From NCBI GenBank assembly GCA_047967505.1, contig CM106540.1: 64,000 nt of DNA; one strand, 5' to 3'. Every line of letters starts with the position of its first letter. Positions within the stretch are counted from its first letter, which is position 1. The translations under genes and the position numbers were made by a program. Shown here in pieces: positions 1 through 14,500 of the stretch. This DNA is from Dipteris shenzhenensis (lineage: Eukaryota; Polypodiophyta; Polypodiopsida; Gleicheniales). A model generated the notes under the pieces. It was not told the DNA's origin. It saw only the letters and a list, made by a program, of their open reading frames with translations, and did not search any database.

Positions 1-76
1 AGCATAGTCACTCATAAGATTGAAAACCATAAACTCCATCACACATAGCAGGGACTAGCTACTATGACATCCTCAC

Positions 77-124
77 TGACGTCATCTCAGTGCCCAAGAC
101 TGGGTGTAGACCATAGTATAAAAG
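77..124 (+). promoter_or_regulatory. Promoter-like module of a satellite monomer (representative copy)
   Basis: A perfect TGACGTCA palindrome (77-84), the classic bZIP/TGA-factor type site, lies 32 bp upstream of TATAAAAG (117-124). A related TGACATC half-site sits about 12 bp further upstream, before the conserved CCCAC spacer. The same layout recurs in nearly every monomer, although the CpG of the palindrome is usually decayed to TGACATCA or TGATGTCA. Seen: sites and spacing. Known: bZIP factors bind ACGT-core sites. Inferred: promoter activity, which is untested. Confidence 0.45.
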
Positions 125-218
125 TATGCTACACCCACACATACTTTACCATCCACTTATACAAAGTCTTTGTACTGAGTTTTTGTCAGCACTTCGAATG
201 TGAAGGGAAAACTAAGCC

Positions 219-251
219 ATGACGAAGGCTAGCACTAAAGAAGGAGGCTAA
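219..251 (+). other. Micro-ORF downstream of the satellite TATA box (representative copy)
   Basis: The first AUG after the expected transcription start opens a 10-codon frame plus stop, here M-T-K-A-S-T-K-E-G-G. The consensus over copies is MTKASTKGEG, for example at 692, 2944, 7193 and 12696 with small changes. The AUG context (A/G at -3, GCC before ATG) is acceptable. Substitutions at the second codon (ACG to ACA, silent; ACG to ATG, Thr to Met) both follow CpG decay, so I see no sign of purifying selection. It may be an upstream ORF of a long-lost transcript or chance. Expression is unknown. Confidence 0.25.
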
Positions 252-3200
252 TCAAAAAGTAGTCCAAATCTCTTCATTCAAGCTACAACTGCTTTTGAAG
301 TCTAAACGATTTCATTTTAGTCTCTCCCAAATGAGCATGTAAATCTAAATCTAGCTCATAGGGCAATGCACCATTTAAGACAGAAATATTCATTGCAATA
401 CCAGTAGGCTGCATCTTGGATGAAAACTTCACAAGGTGAAGTTTTCATGTTCGCTAATATGGCAGAAGCATATACATAGATCAATCCAAGAACATTCCCA
501 AACTCATACTCTTAAAATGCAACATAGTGCAATTTCGATCTCAGTGCCCAACAGTGGGTCTAGACCATAGTATAAAAGTATGCCCTCACACATACAAATC
601 CACGCACCCACACATACTTGAGCATCCATTTATACAAAGTCTTTGTACTGAGTTTCTATTGACACTCCAGAGGTGAAGGGCAAACTGAGCCATGACAAAG
701 GCTAGCAGTAAAGGAGAAGGCTAATCAAAGGGTAGTCCAAATCTCTTGATTCAAGCTACAACTACTTGTGAAGTCTAAACATTTTCCTTCTAGTCTCTCC
801 CAAATGATCATCTAAATGTAAATCTAGCTATTGATAGGGCAATGCACCATTTAAGATAGAATTAAACATCACAATACCAGTAGGCCGCAACTGGATGAAA
901 CCATCACAAGGTGGAATTTGCATGTCCGCTAATACGGCAGAAGCATATAACTAGATGAATCCGATAGTCACTCATAAGGTTGAAAACCATAAACTCCATC
1001 ATGCATAGCAGGGAGTAGCTACTATGACATACCCAGTGACATCATCAGCGCCTAAATGTTGGTGTAGACCATAGTATAAAAGTATGCTCTCACACATGCA
1101 AATCCACACACCCACACATACTTGAGCATCCATTCATACAAAGTCTTCGTACTGAGTTGCTATCGGCACTCTAGAGGTGAAGAGCAAACTGAGCCATGAC
1201 AAAGGTTAGCATTAAACGATAAGGCTGATCAAAAAGTCGTCCAAATCTCTTCATCCAAGCTACAATTGCTTGTGAAGTCTAAACAATTCTCCCAAACCAC
1301 CATCTAAATCTAAATCTAGCTGTTGGTAGGGCAATGCACAACTTATGATAGAAATAATTATCGCAATACCAGCAGGCCGCAACTTGGATGAAAACTTCAC
1401 AAGGTGAAATTTGCATGTCCCCTAATACAGCAGAAGCATATACCTAGACGAATCCAAGAACATTGCCAAACGCATCCTCAAAGAACCCAAAATAGTGCAT
1501 TCTCGATCTCATGATAGTCACCCATAAGATTGAAAACTATAAACTCCATCACGCATAGCAGGAACTAGCTACTATGAAATCCCCACTGATGTCATCTCAG
1601 CACCCAACAGTGGGTATAGACCATAGTATAAAAGTATGCTCTCACACATACAAATGCACACACCCTCACATACTTGAGCATCCATTTATACAAAGTCTTC
1701 GTACTGGGTTTCTGTCGACACTCTGGAACTGAAGGGCAAACTGAGCCATGACAAAGGCTAGCACTAACAAAGAAGGCTAATCAGAAAGTAGTCCAAATCT
1801 ATTCATTCAAGCTACAACTACTTTTGAAGTCCAAACGAGCATCTAAATCTAAATCTAGCTGATAGGGAAACGCACCATTTAAGATACAAATAATCATCAC
1901 AATACCAACAAGTCGCAGCTTGGAGGAAAACTTCACAAGGTGATATTTCCATGTCTGCTAATACGGCAGAAGCATATACCTAGATGAATCCAAAAACATT
2001 CCCAAATTCATCCTCTAAAAATGAAACATAGTGTAGTTTTGATCTAACAATAGTCTACTTATATGGCAGAAGCATATAGCTAGTTGAATCCAAGAACATT
2101 CCCAAACTCATCTTCTAAAAATGCGACATAGTGCAGTTTCGATCTCACAATAGTCACTCATAAGATTGAAAACCATAAACTCCATCATGCATATCAATGA
2201 CTAGCTACTATGACATCCCCATTGACGTCATCTCAGTGCCCAACAGTGGGTGTAGACCATAGTATAAAAGTATGCTCTCAGACATACAAATGCACAAACC
2301 CACACATACTTGAGCATCCATTTATACAAAGTCATTGTACTGAGTTTTTGTCGGCACTCCGAAGGTGAAGGGCAAACTGAGCCATGACAAAGGCTAGCGC
2401 TAAAGCAGAAGGCTAATAAAAAAAGTAGTCCAAATCTCTCCATTTAAGCTACAATTGCTTGTGAAGTCTATACGATTCCATTTCAGCCCCTTCCAAACGA
2501 GCATCTAAATCCAAATCTAGCTGATAGGGCAATGCATCATTTAAGATTGAAATAATCATCACAATACCAGTAGGCCGCAAGTTGGATGAAAACCTCACAA
2601 GGTGAAATTTGCATGTCCGCTAATACGACAAAAGCATATACCTAGATGAATCCAAGAACATTCACAAACTCATCCTCTAAAAACTCAACATTATACAGTT
2701 TCGATCTCACGATAGTCACTCATAAGATTGAAAACCATAAACTACATCATGCATAGCAGGGACTAGCTACTATGAAATCCCTACTGATGTCATCGGTGCC
2801 CAATAGTTAGTGTAGACCATAGTATAAAAGTATGCTCTCACACATACAAATGCACACACCCACACATGCTTGAGCATCCATTTATACAAAGTCTTCGTAC
2901 TCAGTTTCTGTTGACACTCCGGAGGTGAAGGGCAAACCTAGCCATGACGAAGGCTAGCACTAAAGGAGAAGACTAATAAAAAAGTAGTCCAAATCTCTTC
3001 ATTCAAACTACAATTGCTTGTGAAATCTAAACGATTTCATTTTAGTCTCTCCCAAACAATCATCTAAATCTAAATCTTGATGTTGATAGGGCAACGCACC
3101 ATTTAAGATAGAAATAATCATCGCAATACCAGTAGGCTGCAACTTGGACAAAAACATCACAAGGTGTAATTTGCATGTCCGCATATATGGCAGAAGCATA

Positions 3201-4240
3201 TATCTAGATGAGTCTAATGACATTCCGAAACTCATCCTCTAAGAATCCAACATAGTGCAGTTTCAATCTCATGATAGTCACTCATAAGATTGAAAACCAT
3301 AAACTCCATCACACATAGCAGGAACTAGCTACTATGACATCCTGCATGACATCATCAACGCTCAATAGTGGGCATGGACCATAGTATAAAAGTATGCCCT
3401 CAGACATGGAAATCCACACACCCACACATACTGGAGCATCCATTTATACAAAGTCTTCATACTGAGTTTCTGTTGGCACTTTGGAGGTGAAGGGCAAACT
3501 GAGCCATGACAAAGGCTAGTAGTAAAGGAGAAGGCTAATCAAAAAGTAGTCAAAATCTCTTCATTCAAGCTATAACTGCTTGTGAAGTCTAAACTATTAC
3601 ATTTAGTCTCTCCCAAACGAGCATCTAAATCTAAATCTAGCTATTCACAGGGCAACGCACCATTTAAGATAGAAATAATCATCACAATACCAGTAGGCCA
3701 CCACTTGGAGAAAAACTTCACAAGGTGAAATTTCATGTTCGCTTATACGGGAGAAGCATATACCTAGATGAATCCAAGAACATTCCCAAACTCATCCTCT
3801 AAAAACTCAACATACTGCAGTTTCGATCTCACGACAGTCACTCATAAGATTGAAAACCATAAACTCCATCACACATAGTAGGGACTAGCTACTATGACAT
3901 CCCGAGTGACATCATCAGCACTCAATAGTGGGCATAGACCATAGTATAAAAGTATGCCCTCAAATATGCAAATCCACACACCCACACATAATTGAGCATC
4001 CATTTGTACAAAGTCTTCGTACTGAGTTTCTGTTGGCACTCCGAAGGTGAAGGGCAAACTGAGCCTTGATAAAGGGTAGCACTAAAGGAGAAGGCTAATC
4101 AAAAAGTAGTCGAAATTGCTTCACTCAAGCTACAACTGCTTGTGAAGTCTAAACGATTACATTTTAGTCTCTCCCAAACGAGCATCTAAATCTAAATCTA
4201 GCTCTTGGTAGGGCAACACACCATTTAAGATAGAAATAAT

Positions 4241-5510
4241 CCAAAGTATGGGGAACAATGATATAGAGATGACTTGCAGGGTGAGCGGATACCGGTAAAG
4301 GTCTGGAGACACTTTCTTATCATTACAAGTGTACCGATAATCATGATGCATTAGCATAATTATGATTATCTTATATTGTTGACATGACTTCTTTGTTGCT
4401 TTGATAGTTCATCCTCTCAATTACAATAAAAGGGTGCTTACAAGAAGATCTTAGAAATGCTATATTCAAGATTTGTGGTATTGTGAGGTATGCTTACTAT
4501 CAAATCGCATTGATTACATTTTCTTCAATTTAAGCTGATTAATCTGTAGACTGATTATGAAAAAATCTTACATGGACATGTGAAATAGGTGGATATCTCA
4601 AAAAGAGATCTCCATATCTAGCATCGAGAAGGCTAGGGTGGAATCCATCGAAGCCATATGTTTGCTTGAGAAGCACTTTCCCTCCAGCATTATGACAACT
4701 CAAGTCCACTTGCTTGTGCACATAGTTGATGAGGTGGCTATTGCAAGTACTATTCACAGTCGATGGATGTTTTTTCTCGAGCAGTTTATGAAAACTTTGA
4801 AGGGATTTGTAAGACAAAGAGCAAGACCAGAAGCAAGCATGGCAGAGGGATGGCTTGTGCAAGAGATTAGTATATATCATACAGTTTCTTGCATCCACAG
4901 ATCCCGATATGCCACAGGCTTGGCATAACAAGGATGATGATCACATCATTGGCGAGCTTCCCCAAGGAAAAGGGATTAAAAGAAAGATGAGCGAAGAGCA
5001 AATGGAGAAATTTAATAAGTTTTGTATCCTTAATAGCCCTGAGATGCAGAAGTGGATTGAGAGATATGAAGTGGCCAAAGTAGAAAGAATAAATGCAAGG
5101 ATGAGATTTAGAGTAATGTATAGGCGATCGCAACCATATCCATGGGATCTAGCTTTTCTCCCCACTCACGTCACTTGGTTGGCTACAACTGGCTCTACGT
5201 AAAGCCGAACACGATGGAGAGACAATAAACGAGCGTGAGTGAGAGTTATCATTTGGATAAATGGTGCATGTAAGTTTCTTACCTCTTAACATAATTAAGT
5301 AATTATTTGTGGCAAGATACACTATAAAATAGATACATATTCATTGTTTTAATGATGCTCTTTTATAGTACAAAAAGTACAATGCATTGTGGTCATATGG
5401 ATGACATTTTCGCGTGGAACGCATCGATTCAAAGAGAGTCACGTATGATTGTGGAGTCATGGCTAACTTCACACAAGATAGCCGAGCAAGTGCTTCGGAT
5501 ATTAGAGGCC
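4241..5510 (+). pseudogene. CACTA TNP2-like transposase fragment I
   Basis: A broken piece of a CACTA (En/Spm) TNP2-type transposase gene set in the satellite. From 4241 to ~4335 it holds a short stretch homologous to the catalytic-region core (compare 53560-53625). Intron-like AT-rich sequence follows. Then 4638-4928 encodes a DUF4218-like domain with the family hallmarks TQVHLLVHIVDE, W-M-F-F-LE-F-MKTLKGFVR and RARPEASMAEG. Next comes a charged linker (SEEQMEKFNKFCILNSPEMQKWIERYE, split here as two phrases: SEEQMEKFNKFCILN and SPEMQKWIERYE) to about 5140. A further exon with HMDDIF and QRESRMIVESWL begins near 5340 after a TTATAG acceptor. The N-terminal half and the DUF4216-like tail are missing. 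The right end joins satellite inside GGGCAAACTGAGCC, so the junction may be microhomology-driven. The same fragment with the same ends lies inverted at 39217-40486. Not functional. Confidence 0.85.
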
Positions 5511-8500
5511 AAGGGCAAACTGAGCCATTATGAAGGCTAACACTAAAGGAGAAGGCTAATCAAAAAGTAGTCCAAATCTTTTCATTCAAGCTGCAACTTC
5601 TTGTGAAGTCTAAAAGATTTCATTTTAGTCTCTCCCAAACGAGCATCTAAATCTAAATCTAGTTGTTGGTACAGCAAGGCACCATTTCAGATAGAAATAA
5701 TCATCGCAATACCAGCAGGCTACAACTTGGACGAAAACTTCACAAGGTGAAATTTGCATGTCCGCTTATATGGCAGAAGGGTATATCTGGATGAATCCAA
5801 GAACATTCCCAAACTCATGCTCTAAAAAGGCATTATAGTGCAGTTCTGATCTCATGATAGTCACTCATAAGATTGAAAACCATAAACTCCATCATGCATA
5901 GCAAGGACTAGCTACTATGACATCCCTAGTGATGTCATCAACGCCCAATAGTCGGTGTAGACATAGTATAAAAGTATGCTCTCACACATACAAATGCACA
6001 CACCCACACATACTTGAGCCTCACTTGAGCATCCATTTATAGAAAGTCTTCGTGCCGAGTTTCTGTCGGCACTCCAGAGATGAAGGGCAAATGGAGCCAT
6101 GATGAAGGCTACCACTAAAGGAGAAGGCTAATCAAAAAGTAATCCAAATCTCTTCATTCAAGCTACAACTGCTTGTGAAGTCTAAACGATTTATTTTAGT
6201 CTCTCCCAAACGAGCATCTAAATCTAAATCCAGCTGATAGGGCAATGCATGGCAATACCAGCAGGCTGCAAGTTGGACAAAAACTTCACAAGGTGAAATT
6301 TGCATGTCTGCTAATATGACAGAAGCATATACCTAGATGAATCCAAGAACATTCCCAAACTCATCATCTAAAAATGCAACATAGTGCAGTTTCAATCTCA
6401 TGATAGTCACTCATAAGATTGAAAACCATAAACTCCATCACGTATAGCAAGGACTAGCGACTATGACATCCCAGTGACATCATTAGCGCCTAACAATGGG
6501 TGTAGCCCATAGTATAAAAGTATGCTCTCACACATACAAATGCACACACCCACACATACTTGAGCAGCCATTTATACAAAGTCTTCGTACTGATTTTGTG
6601 TCGGCAAACCGGAGGTGAAGGGCAAATTGAGCCATGATGAAGGCTAGCACTCAAGGAGAAAACTAATCACAAAGTAATCCAAATCTCTTGATTCAAGCTA
6701 CAAGTACTTGTGAAGTCTAAATGATTTCATTTTAGTCTCTCCCAAATCAACATCTAAATCAAAATCTAGCTGACAGGGCAACGTACCATTTAAGATAGAA
6801 ATAATCATCGCAACACCAGCAGGCCGCAACTTGGATGAAAACTTCACAAGGTGAAATCTGCATGTCTGCTAATATGGCAGAAGCATATACCTAAATGAAT
6901 CCAAGAACATTCCCAAACTCATCCTCTAAAAGTGCATTATCGTGTAGCTTCAATCTCACGATTGTCACTCATAAGATTGAAAACCAAAAAATCCATCAGG
7001 CATAGCAGGGACTAGCTACTATGACATCCCCACTGATGTCATCGGCACCCAACATTGGATGTAGACCATAGTATAAACGTATGCTCTCACACATACAAAT
7101 CCACACACCCACACATACTTGAGCATCCATTTATACAAAGTCTTCATACTGAGTTTCTGTCGGCACTCCGGAGGTGAAGGGCAAACTCAGCCATGACGAA
7201 GGATAGCACTAAAGGAGAAGGCTAATCAAAAATTAGTCAAATCTCTTCATTCAAGCTACAACTGCTTATGCAGTGTAAATAACTTTATTTTAGTCTCTCC
7301 CAAACGAGCATCTAAATCTAAATATAGCTGATAGGACAACACACCATTTACGATAGAAATAATCATCGCAATACCAGTAGGCCGCAACATGGATGAAAAC
7401 TTCACAAGGTGAAATTTTCATGTCCGCTAATACGGCAGAAGCATATACGTAGATGAATCCAAGAACATTCCCACAATCATCCTCTAAAAATGCAACATAG
7501 TGCAGTTTTGATCTCACGATAGTCACTCATAAGATTGAAAACCATAAACTCCATCATGCATAGTAGGGACTAGCTACTATGATGCCCAACAGTGGGTGTA
7601 GACCATAGTATAAAAGTATGCTCTCATACATACAAATGCACACACCCACACTTACTTGACCATGCATTTATACAAAGTCTTCGTATTGAGTTTCTGTCGG
7701 CACTTTAGAGGTGAAGGGCAAACTCAGCCATGATGAAGGTAGCACTACAGGAGAAGGCTAATAAAAAATAGTCCAAATCTCTTGCATGTCCGCTAATGCA
7801 ACACAAGCATAGACCTAAATGAATCCTAGAACATTCCCAAACTCATCCTCTAAAAACACAATAGTGTAGTTTCGATGTCACAATAGTCACTCATAAGATT
7901 GAAAACCATAAACTCCATCACGCATAGTAGGGACTAGCTACTATGACATCCTCAGTGATGTCATCAGGGCCCAACAGTGGGTGTAGACCATAGTATAAAA
8001 GTATGCCCTCACACATTTAAATCCACACACCTGCACATACTTTAGCATCCATTTTTACAAAGTCTTCAGACAGAGTTTCTATCGGTGCTCCGGAGGTGAA
8101 GGACAAACTCAGCCATGATGAAGGCTAGCACTAAAGGATAAGGCTAGCCAAAAAGTAGTCCAAATCTCTTTATTCAAGTTGCAACTACTTGTGAAGTCTA
8201 AACGATTTCATTTTAGTCTCTCCCAAACGAGCATATAAATCAAAATCTAGTTGTTGATAGGGCAATGCACCATTTAAGATAGAAATAATCATTGTAATAC
8301 CAGTAGGCTGCAACTTGAATGAAAACTTCATAAGGTAGTCCAAATCTCTTCATGCAAGCTACAACCGCTTGTAAGGTCTGAATGATTTCATTTTAGTCTC
8401 TCTCAAATGAGCATCTAAAGCTAAATCTAGCTGATAGCAATGCACCATTTAAGATAGAAATAATCATCACAATACCAGCATGCCGCAAGTTGGATAAAAA

Positions 8501-11500
8501 CTTCACAAGGTGAAATTTGCTTGTCCACTACTGCGACAGAAGCATATACCCAAATGAATCCAAGAACATTCCCAAACTTATTCTTTAAAAACGCAACATA
8601 GTCTAGTTTTGATCTCATGATACTCTTTCAAAAGATTGAAAACCATAAACTCCATCATGCATAGCAGGGACTAGCTACTATGACATCCCTAGTGATGTCA
8701 TCAGCTCCCAATAGTGGGAGTAGACCATAGTATAAAAGTATGCCCTCACACATACAAATCCACACACCCACACATACTTGAGCATCCATTTATACAAAGT
8801 CTTCATACTGAGTTTCTATCGGCACTCCGAAGGTGAAGGGAAACTCAGCCATGACCAAGACTAGCACTAAAGGAGAAGGCTAATTAAAAAGTAGTCCAAA
8901 TCTCTTCATTCAAGCTACAACTACTTGTGAAGTCTAAACGATTTCATTTTAGTCTCTCCCAAATGAGCATCTAAATCTAAATCTAAATCTAGCTGATAGG
9001 GCAATGCACCATTTAAGATAGAAATAATCATTGCAATACTAGTAGGCTGAAACTTGGATGAAAACTTCACAAGGTGAAATTTGCATGTCCGCTATTACGG
9101 CAGAAGGATATACCCAGATGAATCCAAGAACATTCCCACACTCATTCTCTTAAAGCGCAACATAGAGTAGTTTCAACCTCACGATAGTCACTCATAAGAT
9201 TGAAAACCATAAACTCCATTAGGCATAGCAGGGACTAGCTACTATGAAATCCCCACTGACATCATCGGTGCCCAACAGTGGGTGTAGACCATAGTATAAA
9301 CGTATGCTCTCACACATACAAATCCAAACACGCACACATACTTGAGCATCCATTTATACAAAGTCTTCGTACTGAGTTTTCATCACACTCTGGAGCTTAA
9401 GGGCAAACTCAGGCATGACGAAGGCTAGTACTAAAGGAGAAGGCTAATAAAAAAGTAGTCCAAATCCCGTCATTCAAGCTACAACCACTTGTGAAGTCTA
9501 AACGATTTCATTTTAGTCTCTCTCAAATGAGCATCTAAATGTAAATCTAGCTCATAGGGCGACGCACCATTTAAGATAAAAATATTTATCACAATATCAA
9601 CATGCCGCAACTTGAATAAAAACTTCACAAGGTGAAGTTTGCATGTCCGCTAATACGGCAAAAGCATATACCTAAATGAATCGAAGATCATTCCCAAACT
9701 CATCCTCTAAAAACGCAACATAGTGCAGTTTCAATCTCATGATAGTCACTCATAATATTGAAAACCATAAACTCCATCACGCATAGCAGGGACTACCTAC
9801 TATGACATCCCTAGTGATGTCATCAGCTCCCAATACTTGGTGTAGACCATAGTATAAAAGTATGCCCTCACACATACAAATCCACACACCCACACATACT
9901 TGAGCATCTATTTATACAAAGTCCTCGTACTGAGTTTTTGTCGGCACTCCGGAGGTGAAGGGCAAACTTAGGCATGACGAACGCTAGCACTAAAGAAGAA
10001 GGCTAATCAAAAAGTAGTCCAAATCTCTTCATTCAAACTACAACTACTTGTGAAGTCTAAAGGATTTCATTTTAGTCTCTCCCAAACGAGCATCTAAATC
10101 TAAATGTAGCTGATAGGCAATGCACCATTTAAGATAAAAATAATCATCGCAATACTCGCAGGCCAGAACTTGGACGAAAACTTCACAAGGTGAAATTTGC
10201 ATGTCCGCTAATATGGCAGAAGCATATAGCGACATGAATCCAAGAACATTCCCAAACCCATTCTCTAAAAATGTAATATAGTGGAGTTTCGATCTCACGA
10301 TACTCACTCGTAAGATTGAAAACCATAACTCCATCATGCATAGCAGGGACTAGCTTTTATGACATCCCCACTAACGTTGTCTGAGTGCCCAATAGTGGTG
10401 TAGACCATAGTATAAAAGTATTCTCTCACACATACAAATCCACACACCCACACATACTTGAGCATCCATTTATACAAAGTCTTTGTACTGAGTCTATGTC
10501 GGCACTCCTCATTGAAGCTACAATTGCTTGTGAAGTCTAAACGATTTCATTTTAGTCTATCCCAAGCGAGCAGCTAAATCTAAATCTACCTAATAGGGCA
10601 ATGCACCATTTAAGATAGAAATAATCATTGCAATACCAGCACGCCGCAACTTGGACAAAACCTTCACAAGGTGAAATTTGCATGTCCGCTTATACGGCAG
10701 AAGCATATACATAGATGAATCCAAGAACATTTTCATCTCATCCTCTAAGAACACAACATAGTGCAATTTCAATCCATGTTAGTCACTCATAAGATTGAAA
10801 ACCATAAACTCCATGATGCATAGCAGGGACTAGCTACTATGAAATCCCCACTGACATCATCGATTCCCAACAATGGCTGTAGACCATAGTATAAAAGTAT
10901 GCTCTCACATACAAATCCACACACCCACACATACTTGAGCATCCATTTATACAAATTCTTCGTACTAAGTTTCTGTCGGCACTCCGGAGGTGAAAGAAAA
11001 ACTCAGCCATGATGAAGGCCAGCACTAAAGGAGAAGGCTAATCAAAAAGTAGTCCAAATCTCTTCATTCAAGCTACAACTTCTTGTGAAGTCTAAACGAT
11101 TTCATTTTAGTCTCTCCCAAATAAGCATCTAAATCTAAATCTAGCTGATAGGGCAACACACCATTTAAGGTAGAGATAATTATTGCAATACCAACAATCG
11201 GAAACTTGGACGAAAACTTCACACGGTGAAATTTGCATGTCCACTAATACGGTAGAAGCATATACCTAGATGAATCCAAGAACATTCCCAAACTCATCCT
11301 CTAAAAATGCAGCATAGAGCAATTTCAATCTCATGATAGTCACTCATAAGATTGGAAACCATAAACTCCATCACGCATAGCAGGGACTAGCTACTATGAC
11401 ATCCCCATTGACATCATCGATACCCAATATTGGGTGTAGACCATAGTATAAAAGTATGCTCTCACACAGAAATCCACACACCCACACATACTTGAGCATC

Positions 11501-14500
11501 CATTTATACAAAGTCTTTGTACTGAGTTTCTGTCGGCACTCTGGAGGTGAAGGGAAAACTCAGCTATGACAAAGGCTTGCACTAAAGGAGAAGTCTACTA
11601 AAAAAGTAGTCCAAATATGTTCATTTAGGCTGTAATCACTTGTGAAGTCTAAACGATTTCATTTTAGTCTCTCCCAAACAAGCATCTAAATCTCAGTCTA
11701 GCTGATGATAGGGAAACGGACCATCTAAGATAGAAATAATCATCGCAATACCAATAGGCCGCCACTTAGACGAAAACCTCACAAGGTGAAATTTGCATAT
11801 CTGCTAGTACGGCAGAAGCATATACGTAGATGAATCCAAGAACATTCCCAAACTCATCCTCTAAAAACGCAACATAGTGCACTTTCAATCTCACGATAGT
11901 CACTCATAAGATTGAAAAACATAAACTCCATCACGCATAGCAAGGACCAACTACTATGACATCCCCACCATTGACATCATTAGCGCCCAACAGTGGGTGT
12001 AGACCATAGTCTAAAAGTATGCTCTCACACATAGAAATCCACACACCCACACATACTTGAGCATCCATTTATACAAAGTCTTTGTACTAAGTTTCTGTCA
12101 GCACTCTAGAGGTGAAGGGAAAAGTCAGCCATGATGAAGGCTATCACTAAAGGAGAAGGCTGATAAAAAAGTAGTCCAAATCTCTTCATTCAAGCTGCAA
12201 TCGATTGTGAAGTCTAAACGATTTCATTTTAGTGTCTTCCAAACAAGCATTTAAATCTAAATCTAGCTCCTGATAGGGCAATGCACCATCTAAGATAGAA
12301 ATAATCATCGCAATACCAGCAGGCCGCAACTTGGATGAAAACCTCACAAGGTGAAATTTGCATATCCACTAATACGGCAGAAGCATATATCTAGATGAAT
12401 CCAAGAACATTCCCAAACTTACCCTTTAAAAATGCAACATAGTGCAGTTTCGATCTCATGATAGTCACTCATAAGATTGAAAACCATAAACTCCATCTTG
12501 CATAGCAAGGACCAACTACTATGAGGTCCCCATCACTTACATCATCGGTGCCCAATAGTGGGTGTAGACCATAGTATAAAAGTATGCTCTCACACATACA
12601 AATCCACACACCCACACATACTTCAGCATCCATTTACACAAACTCCTCGTACTAAGTTTCTGTTCGCACTCCAGAGGTGAAGGGAAAACTCAACCATGAC
12701 GAAGGCTAGCACTAAAGGAGAAGGCTAATCAAAACAATTTCATTTTAGTTTCTCCCAAATGAGTATCTAAATCTAAATCTAGCTGTTGATAGGGCAACAC
12801 ACCATTTAAGATAGAAATAATCATCGCAATACCATCAGGCCACAGCTTGATGAAAACTTCACAAGGTGAAATTTGCATGCCTGCTAATACGGTAGAAGCA
12901 TATACCTAGATGAATCCAAGAACATTCCCAAACTCATCCTCTAAAAATGCAACATAGTGCAGTTTTGATCTCATAATAATCACTCATAAGATTGAAAACC
13001 ATAAACTCAATCACGCATAGCAGGGACTAGCTACTATGACATCCCTAGTGACATCATCAGTGCCCAACAGTGGGAGTACATAATAGTATAAAAGTATGCC
13101 CTCCACATGCAAATCCACACACCCACACATACTTGAGCATCCATTTATTCAAAGTCTTTGTACTGAGTTTTGGTTGGCACTCAGGAGGTGAAGGGCAAAC
13201 TGAGCCATGACAAAGGCTAGCACTAAAGGAGAAGGCTAATAAAAAGGTAGTTCAAATCTCTTCAGTCAAGCTCAACTGCTTGTGAAGTCTAAAGGATCTC
13301 ATTTTAGTCTCTGCCAAACGAGCATCTAAATCTAAATGTAGCTGATAGGGCAACGCACCATTTAAGTTTGAAATAATCTTCGCAATACCAACAGGCCGTA
13401 GCTTGGATGAAAACTTCACACAGTGAAATTCGCATGCCTGCTTATACGGTAGAAGCATATACCTAAATGAATCCAAGAACATTCCCAAACTCATCCTCTA
13501 AAAATGCAACATAGTGCAGTTTCGATCTCACGATAATCACTCATAAGATTGAAAACCATAAACTCCATCATGCATAGCAGGGACTAGCTACTATGACATC
13601 CCCACTGACGTCATCTCAACGCCCAACAGTGGGTGTAGACCATTGTATAAAAGTATGCGCTCACACATACAAATCCACATACCCACACATACTTGACGAT
13701 CCATTTATTCAAAGTATTCATACTGAGTTTTTGTTGGCACTCCGGAGGTGAAGAGCAAACTCACCCATGATGAAGGCTAGCACTAAAGGAGAAGGCTAAT
13801 AAAAAATTAGTCCAAAGATCTTCATTCAAGTTACAAGTGCTTGTGAAGTCTAAAGGATTTCATTTTAGTCTCTCCGAAACGAGCATCTAAATCTAAGTCA
13901 AGCTGCTCATAGAGCAACACACCATTTAAGATAGAAATAATCATCACAATACCAGCAAGCCACAAGTTAGACGAAAACAGGTGAAATTTGCATGTCCGCT
14001 AATATGGCAAAAGCATATACCTAGATGAATCCAAGAACATTCACAAACTCATCCTCTAAAAACTCAACATAGTGTAGTTTTGATCTCACGACAGTCACTC
14101 ATAAGATTGAAAACCATAAACTCCATCATGCATAGTAAGGACTAGCTACTATGACATCCCCATTGACATCATCAGTGCCCAACAGTGGGTGTAGACCATA
14201 GGATAAAAGTATGCTCTCACACATACAAATGCACACACCTACACATACTTGAGCATCCATTTATCAAAAGTCTTTGTACCGAGTTTTTGTCGGCATTCCG
14301 GAGGTGAAGGGAAAACTGAGCCATGATCAAGGCTAGCACTAAAGGAGAAGGCTTATCAAAAAGTAGTCCAAGTCTCTTCATTCAAGCTACAAATGCTTAT
14401 GAAGTCTAAATGATTTCATTTTAGTCTCTCCCAAATGAGCATCTAAATCTAAATCTAGATGATAGGGCAACGCACCATTTAAGATAGAAATAATCATCGC

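Larger units (their letters stand above)
1..4240 (+). repeat. Satellite array segment A, promoter strand +
   Basis: Head-to-tail copies of a ~560-bp monomer. The TATAAAAG landmark recurs at 117, 571, 1075, 1627, 2263, 2823, 3385 and 3945, so spacings are 454, 504, 552, 636, 560, 562 and 560. Short spacings come from deletions (for example near 540, where a stretch before the TATA region is missing). The long one comes from a partial duplication around 2040-2140. Copies differ mostly by C/T and G/A changes at CpG positions. The array continues past the left window edge and breaks at 4240 into a CACTA fragment. Strand here means the strand on which the TATA box reads forward. Confidence 0.95.

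Noticed and set aside
4539-5165. Frames of 74-130 codons antisense to CACTA fragment I, and the matching 208-codon frame at 39564-40190
   Set aside because: They overlap the DUF4218-like coding strand in antisense. The sense strand has the family motifs.
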